Origin: Niastella sp.
GTDB taxonomy: Bacteria > Bacteroidota > Bacteroidia > Chitinophagales > Chitinophagaceae
Assembly (NCBI GenBank): GCA_021154515.1
Contig: JAJKIL010000015.1
Location: 1 to 9,624 of the forward strand
DNA: 9,624 nt
Direction: 5' to 3'
Below, in pieces: positions 5,236-9,624 of the stretch. A program made the position numbers and the translations under genes. Each line of letters begins with the position of its first letter. The stretch's first letter is position 1. The notes below the pieces were generated by a model. The model was not told the origin of the DNA and searched no databases. It was given only the letters and a program-made list of their open reading frames with translations.

Positions 5236-5508
5236 TTAACCAACTTTTTTACTAGAGTGTCCTTTGAACTGGCGTGTGGGAGCAAACTCGCCCAGCTTAT
5301 GACCAACCATGAACTCGGTTACATATACTGGAATGAATTTGTTGCCATTGTGCACAGCAAAAGTGTGGCCTACAAAATCCGGAGTAATGGTAGAACGACG
5401 GCTCCAGGTTTTGATCACACCTTTCTTCGCTTTGCCATCATTGATACCAAGAACTTTATTCTCCAAATTGGAGGCTACGTAAGGACCTTTTTTAATTGAA
5501 CGAGCCAT
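5236..5508 (-). CDS. rpsS: 30S ribosomal protein S19 (uS19)
   Basis: S19 lies on the 30S head, forms a complex with S13, and contacts A-site tRNA and the large subunit. The product has 90 residues, the normal length. It starts MARSIKKGPYVASNLENKV, with the family core KTWSRRSTITPDFVGHTFAV at 33-52, HNGNKFIPVYVTEFMVGHKL at 53-72 and the ending GEFAPTRQFKGHSSKK at 73-88. All expected conserved residues are present. It is 45 bp after rplB and 57 bp before rplV. A CAAATTTTCAAA element lies 22 nt upstream of the ATG, the widest spacing among the six copies. Confidence 0.98.
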   Translation of the reverse strand: MARSIKKGPYVASNLENKVLGINDGKAKKGVIKTWSRRSTITPDFVGHTFAVHNGNKFIPVYVTEFMVGHKLGEFAPTRQFKGHSSKKVG

Positions 5509-5530
5509 ATCTAAGATTTGATTCTGTTAG

Positions 5531-5542
5531 TTTGAAAATTTG
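5531..5542 (-). promoter_or_regulatory. CAAATTTTCAAA leader element of rpsS
   Basis: On the minus strand CAAATTTTCAAA ends 22 nt before the rpsS ATG, against 9-12 nt for the other five copies. The different spacing weakens a strict ribosome-binding reading for this gene. Confidence 0.45.
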
Positions 5543-5553
5543 ATATTCAACAA

Positions 5554-6393
5554 TTACTTGGCTAATTTTTTACCGTTCTTACGTTGAATGATCAACTTAT
5601 CGCTTCCTTTACCTCTTTGACGTGTTTTCAGACCTTTGGCGTATTTACCGGTTCTTGAACGTGGGTGACCACCTGAAGATTTACCTTCACCACCACCCAT
5701 TGGGTGATCTACAGGGTTCATCGCTACACCACGGGTGCGGGGGCGGATACCTCTCCAACGGTTACGACCAGCTTTACCCATCATTTCAAGGTTGTGGTCA
5801 CCGTTACTTACTACACCTACAGTAGCGTAGCAGTTGATGAGGATCTTTCTCAGTTCACCAGAAGGCATTTTCAGCACAGCGTATCTTTCTTCCTTGTTGG
5901 CCAGTTGGGCTGATGTACCGGCACTGCGTACCAGCTTACCACCCTGACCAGGCTGCATTTCAATGTTGTGAACGTTGGTACCCAGTGGCATGTTCTTCAT
6001 TAGAAGTGCATTACCAACTTCAGGAGCTACAGCGTCGCCACTCAGGATAGTAGCGCCAACCTGCAAGCCCTGGGGAGCCAGGATATATCTTTTTTCACCG
6101 TCTTTGTAATTGATCAAAGCGATGAATGCAGTACGGTTTGGATCGTATTCAATAGAAGCAACAGTACCAGGAATATCTTTTTTGTTACGTTTGAAGTCGA
6201 TGATACGGAACATCTTTTTGTTTCCGCCACCCATATAACGCATAGATCTTCTACCCTGTACGTTACGGCCACCGGTTGATTTTGTGCTCTCCAGCAAACT
6301 CTTTTCCGGTTCGTTAGTAGTGATTTCAGCGTACGCGTTTCCAATTCTCCAACGTGTACCTGCTGTAATCGGTTTGTATTTTTTCAGTGCCAT
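5554..6393 (-). CDS. rplB: 50S ribosomal protein L2 (uL2)
   Basis: L2 is the largest primary 23S-binding protein of the large subunit; it supports subunit association, tRNA placement and peptidyl transfer. The product has 279 residues (E. coli 273). Marks in order: KSTGGRN at 38-44, RIIDFKRNKKDIPGTVASIE at 63-82, YDPNRTAFIALINYKDGEKR at 83-102, LPLGT/HNIEMQPGQGGKLVRSAGT around 136-160, RWRGIRPRTRGVAMNPVDHP at 212-231. His230, matching E. coli His229 (mature numbering) that is important for peptidyl transfer, is kept; the next His of E. coli (HPHGGG) is Met here (HPMGGG), which I regard as usual in this phylum. It follows rplW by 91 bp. Start at the first ATG; the leader AAGAAGAAAAC is A-rich without a proper Shine-Dalgarno. 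Confidence 0.98.
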   Translation of the reverse strand: MALKKYKPITAGTRWRIGNAYAEITTNEPEKSLLESTKSTGGRNVQGRRSMRYMGGGNKKMFRIIDFKRNKKDIPGTVASIEYDPNRTAFIALINYKDGEKRYILAPQGLQVGATILSGDAVAPEVGNALLMKNMPLGTNVHNIEMQPGQGGKLVRSAGTSAQLANKEERYAVLKMPSGELRKILINCYATVGVVSNGDHNLEMMGKAGRNRWRGIRPRTRGVAMNPVDHPMGGGEGKSSGGHPRSRTGKYAKGLKTRQRGKGSDKLIIQRKNGKKLAK

Positions 6394-6440
6394 GTTTTCT
6401 TCTTATAATATCGTTATAAAATCTTTTGTCAATTCTTTGC

Positions 6441-6485
6441 GGCGATTGACTCGCCATTCTTTATCCTAACGCTAACGGTCAGGAT
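6441..6485 (-). other. Two adjacent small hairpins downstream of rplW
   Basis: GGCGA/TCGCC (6441-6455) is a 5-bp stem with a 5-base loop. Beside it ATCCT/AGGAT (6463-6485) pairs 5 bp, then a mismatch and 2 more bp; its right arm ends on the first base of the rplW stop codon. The pair lies in the 91-bp spacer before rplB. No T-run follows, so read-through to rplB is expected. Confidence 0.45.
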
Positions 6486-6784
6486 TAAATGTTAGCGTAC
6501 AGATCGATGCTCTCTCCCTCTGCTACTTTCACATACGCTTTTTTGTATGCTGGTTTTACCCCGGAGATAAAGCCCGATTTAGTGAACCGGTTCTTTGATT
6601 TACCAGGCACAACCACCGTATTTACCTCAGTTACGTTTACACCGTAAAAGCTTTCAACTGCTTTCTTAATTTCAAGCTTGTTGGCTTTGCGGTTTACACG
6701 AAAAGCAAAAGTTCTTTTAGCATCAGACAGCTTGTTGCTTTTTTCGGTAACGATTGGTTTTATTAATACTTCTGTGAGTTTCAT
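6485..6784 (-). CDS. rplW: 50S ribosomal protein L23 (uL23)
   Basis: L23 binds domain III of 23S rRNA at the tunnel exit and is the docking site for trigger factor and signal recognition particle. The product has 99 residues, normal length. It starts MKLTEVLIKPIVTEKSNKLS, where KPIVTEKS at 9-16 is the signature, followed by TFAFRVNRKANKLEIKKAVE at 25-44, FYGVNVTEVNTVVVPGK at 46-62 and the loop KSGFISGVKPAYKKAYVKV at 69-87, which is the region extending towards the tunnel. It follows rplD by only 26 bp, the shortest gap in the window, and that gap contains CAAATTTTCAAA ending 9 nt before the ATG. Confidence 0.98.
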   Translation of the reverse strand: MKLTEVLIKPIVTEKSNKLSDAKRTFAFRVNRKANKLEIKKAVESFYGVNVTEVNTVVVPGKSKNRFTKSGFISGVKPAYKKAYVKVAEGESIDLYANI

Positions 6785-6793
6785 AATAACGTT

Positions 6794-6805
6794 TTTGAAA
6801 ATTTG
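6794..6805 (-). promoter_or_regulatory. CAAATTTTCAAA leader element of rplW
   Basis: On the minus strand CAAATTTTCAAA ends 9 nt before the rplW ATG and takes up almost half of the 26-bp gap after rplD. Confidence 0.5.
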
Positions 6806-6810
6806 ATGAA

Positions 6811-7443
6811 TTACGCTTCAACACCTTCTTCACTGAACAACTTTGCAGTGGTTTCGGTAAATAACAATACATCGGCATTCACGATATCGTATGTGTTGAT
6901 ATCAGCGAACTGAATACCCAATGCATTTGGAATGTTACGAACACTCTTCTGCAGGTTCTCGTTATACTCAGGTAAAATCACCAATGCTTTTTTATTGTCG
7001 ATCTTCAGAGCGCTCATGATCTCAACAAACTGCTTTGTTTTAGGAGCAGCCAGGTTGATATCTTCAACTATCACGATCGCGTTTTCTTTTGCTTTATCAG
7101 ACAGCGCGCTGATCTTGGCGAGGTCTTTTACTTTACGGTTCAGCTTGAAATCGTAATCGCGGGGTTTAGGCCCGAAGATGGTACCACCACCTTTGTGCAA
7201 CGGGCTACGCAGGTTACCTTTACGGCTACCACCAGTACCCTTTTGACGGTGCAATTTTTTGCTGGAACCTTTAACTTCCAAACGGGTTTTTACTTTGTGC
7301 GTACCTTGACGTTGTGCAGCTAAATATTGCTTTACAGCCAGGTAAACCACGTGGTTGTTCGGCTCTGTTCCGAAGATATCATCGGCTAAATCAACAGAAC
7401 GACCGGTTTTCGCACCCTTTATACTTAAAACATCTACTTGCAT
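6811..7443 (-). CDS. rplD: 50S ribosomal protein L4 (uL4)
   Basis: L4 binds domain I of 23S rRNA and extends a basic loop into the exit tunnel beside L22; in E. coli it also represses the S10 operon through the leader RNA. The product has 210 residues, normal length. The globular part opens MQVDVLSIKGAKTGRSVDL. The tunnel loop is at about 45-98, including HRQKGTGGSRKGNLRSPLHK at 65-84 and GGGTIFGPKPRDYDFKLNRK at 85-104. The C-terminal Rossmann-like part has NAIVIVEDINL at 116-126, KALVILPEYNENLQKSVRNI at 153-172 and NADVLLFTE at 189-197. It is 61 bp after rplC. Leader AAATATAAAGTACG, no Shine-Dalgarno. Whether this L4 controls its own operon here is untested; the long leader before rplC is a candidate target. 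Confidence 0.98.
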   Translation of the reverse strand: MQVDVLSIKGAKTGRSVDLADDIFGTEPNNHVVYLAVKQYLAAQRQGTHKVKTRLEVKGSSKKLHRQKGTGGSRKGNLRSPLHKGGGTIFGPKPRDYDFKLNRKVKDLAKISALSDKAKENAIVIVEDINLAAPKTKQFVEIMSALKIDNKKALVILPEYNENLQKSVRNIPNALGIQFADINTYDIVNADVLLFTETTAKLFSEEGVEA

Positions 7444-7504
7444 CGTACTTTATATTTAAGATTACCTCCCGACCTTTGTCCGGATTAAATCTGCAATAAC
7501 AAAA

Positions 7505-8122
7505 TTATTTTTGAATGTATACTATCGCACCATTGTGGCCAGGAACTGATCCGTTAACCAGGATGTAGTTCTTGTCAGGGAATACTTTCAGGATCTTCAG
7601 GCTCTTTACTTTCACACGATCCTGACCCATACGGCCGGCCATGCGCATACCTTTGAATACGCGGGAGGCATCTGATGAGTTACCGATAGAACCAGGAGCA
7701 CGTTGACGGTCGTGTTGGCCGTGGCTTTGTTCGCCCACCCCACTAAATCCGTGACGTTTAACAACACCCTGAAAACCTTTACCCTTAGTAGTACCTACAA
7801 CGTCAACTTTTTCGCCTTCAGCGAAAATGTCAACAGTGATAGCATCACCTAAACTCTTTTCAGTAAAATAATTGCGGAATTCTTTTACAAATTTCTTTGC
7901 GGCTGTATTGGCCTTAGCGAAGTGATTCTTTTCAGCAGCGATAGTGTGCTTTTCATTCTTGTCACCGTAAGCTAACTGGATAGCGCTGTATCCGTCTGTT
8001 TCGGTAGTTTTTACCTGGGTCACAATACAGGGACCAGCTTCAATAATAGTGCAGGCAGTTTGTTTGCCATCCTGACTGAAGATGCTGGTCATCCCGATCT
8101 TTTTACCAATGATTCCTTTCAT
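7505..8122 (-). CDS. rplC: 50S ribosomal protein L3 (uL3)
   Basis: L3 is one of the two assembly-initiator proteins of the large subunit and sends a loop towards the peptidyl-transferase centre. The product has 205 residues, normal length. It begins MKGIIGKKIGMTSIFSQDGK; the core signature is VVGTTKGKGFQGVVKRHGFS at 108-127, then APGSIGNSSDASRVFKGMRM at 142-161, AGRMGQDRVKVKSLKILKV at 162-180 and the C-terminal NYILVNGSVPGHNGAIVYI at 185-203. By the E. coli sequence as I recall it, the glutamine methylated by PrmB (Gln150) is Ser here. It is first after a 464-bp gap from rpsJ, so it probably starts its own transcript. No Shine-Dalgarno (ACCGAACAACG before ATG). Confidence 0.98.
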   Translation of the reverse strand: MKGIIGKKIGMTSIFSQDGKQTACTIIEAGPCIVTQVKTTETDGYSAIQLAYGDKNEKHTIAAEKNHFAKANTAAKKFVKEFRNYFTEKSLGDAITVDIFAEGEKVDVVGTTKGKGFQGVVKRHGFSGVGEQSHGQHDRQRAPGSIGNSSDASRVFKGMRMAGRMGQDRVKVKSLKILKVFPDKNYILVNGSVPGHNGAIVYIQK

Positions 8123-8175
8123 CGTTGTTCGGTTTGTGCCCTCGTGGTTAAAGAGACAATTGCGTTAATGATTGT

Positions 8176-8190
8176 AGAACAGGGTGTTCT
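8176..8190 (-). other. AGAACA/TGTTCT hairpin in the rplC leader
   Basis: A perfect 6-bp stem with a 3-base loop, about 54 bases before the rplC ATG. It is the last strong hairpin before the start codon and is not followed by a T-run on the minus strand. Confidence 0.55.
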
Positions 8191-8201
8191 GATACACTTA
8201 T

Positions 8202-8212
8202 CCGCCAGGCGG
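8202..8212. repeat. CCGCCAGGCGG palindrome
   Basis: An 11-base odd palindrome preceded by TATCCG-like bases (TTATCCGCCAGGCGG), related to the 18-bp palindrome at 468-485. I take both as members of one dispersed family. Confidence 0.6.
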
Positions 8213-8270
8213 CAGACAGGCACAATCATAAGCAACTTCAATCTCCGTTTGCTACCGACCTTTTCTTTTA

Positions 8271-8307
8271 GCCACCGAAGCTTTAGCGAAAGTGGCCTTG
8301 TGCCACT
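8271..8307 (-). other. Three-segment, mutually exclusive stem region in the rplC leader
   Basis: On the minus strand the segments are AGTGGC (8307-8302), GCCACT (8296-8291) and GTGGC (8275-8271). The middle segment can pair with either neighbour but not both. That is the geometry of an attenuator or switch, though stems of 5-6 bp are short and a dispersed repeat could produce the same pattern. Confidence 0.4.
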
Positions 8308-8374
8308 ACTTAAACTTCGTCATCTTTTCTGATGTCCCAACGAAACGCCGGGATGATAGAAGTACCGGTAGTAA

Positions 8375-8394
8375 ACTAACCTCGAAGGGCTAGT
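8375..8394 (-). other. Hairpin at the start of the rplC leader
   Basis: On the minus strand ACTAGCC pairs with GGTTAGT through 7 bp (one G-U) around the loop CTTCGA. It follows an A/T-rich stretch that could hold the rplC promoter, so it may be near the 5' end of that transcript. Confidence 0.45.
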
Positions 8395-8534
8395 TCATAT
8401 TTTAAAACGTTATTAATCTAATCTGTTTAGTTGTAAAGCAGCATTTGCTTTTTTACCCCTAATTCGTTAACCCAGCGCTGTTTTATCTATCCTGTTAAGA
8501 ATAAAGTTTACAGATGGGATAGAAAGAACTTTAT

Positions 8535-8574
8535 GAAAAAACCCTGTCAGGATTTTTAGAACCCTGACAGGGTT
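8535..8574 (-). terminator. Intrinsic terminator of rpsJ
   Basis: AACCCTGTCAGG and CCTGACAGGGTT (8540-8551 and 8563-8574) form a perfect 12-bp stem with an 11-base loop. On the minus strand it begins 12 bases after the rpsJ stop codon and runs straight into six T (positions 8541-8536), the classical layout of a factor-independent terminator. It should end or strongly reduce transcription between rpsJ and rplC. The ACCCTGACAGGGT core is a near palindrome, so an origin as a dispersed repeat is also possible. Confidence 0.8.
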
Positions 8575-8586
8575 CATACAATGCTA

Positions 8587-8892
8587 TCAGGCTTTGATCT
8601 CTACTTCAACACCACTAGGTAAGTCAAGCTTACTCAGTGCATCTACTGTACGGCTGCTGGAAGTATAGATATCTAATAACCGTTTGTGGGTGCACAACTG
8701 GAACTGCTCACGGCTCTTCTTATTCACGTGGGGTGAACGCAATACGGTGAATATCTTTTTACGTGTAGGTAAAGGAATAGGACCTGTTACCACAGCACCT
8801 GTGCTGCGCACGGTTTTTACGATTTTCTCGGCAGATTTATCTACCAGATTGTGATCGTAAGACTGTAATTTTATTCTGATTCGCTGAGACAT
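8587..8892 (-). CDS. rpsJ: 30S ribosomal protein S10 (uS10, NusE)
   Basis: S10 belongs to the 30S head and, as NusE, also joins NusB and NusG in transcription antitermination and transcription-translation coupling. The product has 101 residues, normal length. It begins MSQRIRIKLQSYDHNLVDKS, has GAVVTGPIPLPTRKKIFTVL at 32-51, the ribosome-anchoring loop at about 45-65 (RSPHVNKKSREQFQLCTHKR at 52-71) and RLLDIYTSSSRTVDALSKLD at 71-90, ending LPSGVEVEIKA. Usually it heads the S10 operon directly before rplC; here a terminator and a 464-bp gap follow, and upstream lies an unrelated gene rather than fusA. With its own promoter at 8924-8953 it looks monocistronic. Confidence 0.98.
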   Translation of the reverse strand: MSQRIRIKLQSYDHNLVDKSAEKIVKTVRSTGAVVTGPIPLPTRKKIFTVLRSPHVNKKSREQFQLCTHKRLLDIYTSSSRTVDALSKLDLPSGVEVEIKA

Positions 8893-8923
8893 ATTGCAAA
8901 ACCCAATTTTTCCAATGGGGATG

Positions 8924-8953
8924 CAAAGGTAGGGGTTGTTAGGTATTGAGCAA
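8924..8953 (-). promoter_or_regulatory. Bacteroidota-type promoter of rpsJ
   Basis: On the minus strand TACCTTTG (8931-8924) is an exact match to the Bacteroidota -7 element TAnnTTTG, and TTG (8953-8951, within TTTTG) lies 19 bp upstream, within the spacing known for this phylum. The -7 element ends 31 bases before the rpsJ ATG, giving a short 5' leader of roughly 25 bases. This is the only promoter in the window I can support base by base. Confidence 0.8.
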
Positions 8954-9024
8954 AAGATTTCTCAACTATTTTTACCAAAAGGCCGAAAAAGTTGGAAATA
9001 ACTGCTTTTTCACCGGTTTCAGGG

Positions 9025-9037
9025 GACCAATTTGGTC
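9025..9037. repeat. GACCAATTTGGTC palindrome
   Basis: A 13-base odd palindrome with 6-bp half sites, about 70 bp upstream of the rpsJ TTG element. It is of operator size, but nothing else supports a regulator site. Confidence 0.4.
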
Positions 9038-9043
9038 AGTTTC

Positions 9044-9083
9044 CGGTTGCCAGGTTGCAAGTTACAGGTTCAACGTTACCGGG
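9044..9083. repeat. Degenerate GGTTGCA/GTTACA tandem repeat
   Basis: Successive units read GGTTGCC, AGGTTGCA, AGTTACA, GGTTCAAC, GTTACCGGGT, an imperfect 7-8 base tandem. From memory, strings of GGTTGCA/GGTTACA are frequent in intergenic DNA of Chitinophagaceae; that attribution is inference. Confidence 0.55.
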
Positions 9084-9180
9084 TGGAAGTACCTATTAAC
9101 GCTTCCCCTCACCCTCCGGTTCACTACCCTTCTGTATTTTTTGAGGTCTGGTCAACATAAGGCAGTAAGCCTACACTAAA

Positions 9181-9277
9181 CCATGTGTGAACCTGGCCTC
9201 ATCCATGTGTGATCCATGTGTCAAATGGTACCCTTTACCAATGGATGACACATGTTTCACACATGGTTGACACATGG
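9181..9277. repeat. Bipolar array of six CCATGTGT(G/C)A decamers
   Basis: Three forward units lie at 9181-9190 (CCATGTGTGA), 9203-9212 (CCATGTGTGA) and 9214-9223 (CCATGTGTCA). Three inverted units lie at 9246-9254 (TGACACATG, last base changed), 9257-9266 (TCACACATGG) and 9268-9277 (TGACACATGG). The inner two units of each arm, with TGGTA/TACCA next to the apex, give a long imperfect hairpin centred near 9232. It lies about 60-155 bases past the stop of the right-hand gene and 230 bases before the rpsJ promoter. Confidence 0.75.
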
Positions 9278-9335
9278 TTAACGCATTAAATTACTGACAT
9301 TCAATTGATTATAGTCTTAAGAGGTTATTTTTATA

Positions 9336-9624
9336 TTATAACATAATGATACTCAATGTGTACGAAAGTTTCCTGCGCCTATTTCCCTCAATAAGTACCC
9401 CAACCGCTTGAATGGCACCCTCAACAATTGCCCCGGTTAAAAGCACCAATGCGGCCGCTCCACCACCGGTGTGCCTGGAGGTATAAAACTGGTTACCATG
9501 GTTCCCATTCTGCATTATAGCTGGCGGGCTGGCCCTGGCATTCATCATACTGGAAACATAAAAACTATTTTCAAAACTCAGCGGATCACCGTTTGAGGAG
9601 CCCACCATATAGGAAATAAAGCTC
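9336..9624 (-). CDS. Hypothetical protein, C-terminal part, open at window edge
   Basis: I do not recognise this product. The frame is open from the right edge to a TAA at 9336-9338; an internal ATG at 9608 gives 90 residues, but codons before it (S F I S Y) are also open, so the true start may lie outside the window. The visible part begins with a polar Ser/Asn/Gly-rich stretch (SSNGDPLSFENSFYVSSMMN), then a Gly/Ala-rich hydrophobic segment at about 49-74 of the 90 (GGGAAALVLLTGAIVEGAIQ) that could be one membrane helix despite two Glu at its end, then a basic cluster NRRRK and a hydrophobic tail. It is on the same strand as rpsJ but 443 bp away and is not fusA, the common neighbour. Codon use is less ordered than in the ribosomal genes. 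A non-coding frame cannot be excluded. Confidence 0.45.
   Translation of the reverse strand, partial: SFISYMVGSSNGDPLSFENSFYVSSMMNARASPPAIMQNGNHGNQFYTSRHTGGGAAALVLLTGAIVEGAIQAVGVLIEGNRRRKLSYTLSIIML

Larger units (their letters stand above)
8123..8586 (-). promoter_or_regulatory. 464-base gene-free leader between rpsJ and rplC, rich in hairpins
   Basis: No credible gene lies here. In transcript order it holds the rpsJ terminator (8535-8574); an inverted repeat TCTATCC/GGATAGA (8486-8492, 8517-8523); an A/T-rich stretch (about 8395-8470); a 7-bp hairpin with one G-U pair (8375-8394); AGTGGC/GCCACT (8291-8307), whose 8291-8296 arm can instead pair with GCCAC at 8271-8275; the palindrome CCGCCAGGCGG (8202-8212); and AGAACA/TGTTCT with a 3-base loop (8176-8190). 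An rplC promoter must lie between the terminator and the ATG unless read-through is high, but I found no exact TAnnTTTG on the minus strand; TATGATTG near 8226-8233 has one mismatch and no TTG at the right distance. A leader with control function is inference. Confidence 0.5.
8954..9335. other. Gene-free region upstream of rpsJ
   Basis: No convincing gene lies between the rpsJ promoter and the next stop codon. The stretch holds an odd palindrome GACCAATTTGGTC (9025-9037), a degenerate GGTTGCA-type repeat (9044-9083), the CCATGTGT array (9181-9277) and a very A/T-rich end (about 9300-9350). A TTG-started 77-codon frame on the plus strand (8946-9179) runs through the promoter and the repeats and looks spurious. 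Confidence 0.6.

Noticed and set aside
7500..7507. TAATTTTG on the minus strand as a promoter -7 element for rplD
   Set aside because: It matches TAnnTTTG but overlaps the rplC stop codon and has no TTG at 19-21 bp upstream; a chance match in A/T-rich DNA.
8060..8332. 90-codon plus-strand frame over the rplC start and leader
   Set aside because: It is partly antisense to rplC and partly repeat DNA; no sign of coding.
8946..9179. 77-codon plus-strand frame starting with TTG
   Set aside because: It spans the rpsJ promoter, a palindrome and a tandem repeat, lacks an ATG and looks like no known protein.
9181..9277. CRISPR array
   Set aside because: Units are only 10 bases, in both orientations, with 1-22 base gaps; CRISPR repeats are longer, same-direction and evenly spaced.

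Overview
The window is the universal S10-spc ribosomal protein cluster of a member of the Bacteroidota. Every gene lies on the minus strand, so transcription runs from high to low coordinates. The phylum call rests on four things: protein sequences of Bacteroidota character (for example L2 with the variant NPVDHPMGGGEG), the zinc-free 89-residue S14, the lack of any Shine-Dalgarno sequence before any start codon, and a textbook Bacteroidota promoter (TTG, 19 bp, TACCTTTG) before rpsJ. The intergenic repeat vocabulary (CAAATTTTCAAA, TCCCGAT/ATCGGGA, TCCGCCAG-type palindromes, GGTTGCA/GGTTACA strings) suggests Chitinophagaceae or a near relative; that family-level call is inference.

Layout in order of transcription: 9624-9336, C-terminal part of an unrecognised protein open at the window edge; 9335-8893, a gene-free stretch with a bipolar array of six CCATGTGT-type decamers, a degenerate GGTTGCA repeat and the rpsJ promoter; 8892-8587, rpsJ (S10), followed by a strong intrinsic terminator; 8586-8123, a 464-base hairpin-rich leader; then rplC, rplD, rplW, rplB, rpsS, rplV, rpsC, rplP, rpmC, rpsQ (the rest of the S10 operon) and rplN, rplX, rplE, rpsN, rpsH and the first 123 codons of rplF (spc operon), which runs off the left edge. 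Gene order is the canonical one seen across bacteria. The products are early and mid assembly proteins of both subunits, including the peptidyl-transferase neighbourhood (L2, L3, L4, L16), the exit tunnel (L4, L22, L23, L24, L29), the mRNA entry site (S3) and the A-site/head region (S10, S14, S19).

The proteins are ordinary apart from rpsC, whose S3 carries a 55-residue Gly/Arg/Asp/His-rich tail. What is unusual lies between the genes. rpsJ looks like its own transcription unit, cut off from rplC by a terminator and a long structured leader, and it is not preceded by fusA. The spacers average about 70 bp with no overlaps, and many hold small palindromes or repeats. Six starts carry the same CAA(A/C)TT(T/A)TCAAA element, five of them at 9-12 nt, where a Shine-Dalgarno would sit in other bacteria. 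I saw no defence system, mobile element, CRISPR array or RNA gene; the best leads are these intergenic elements.
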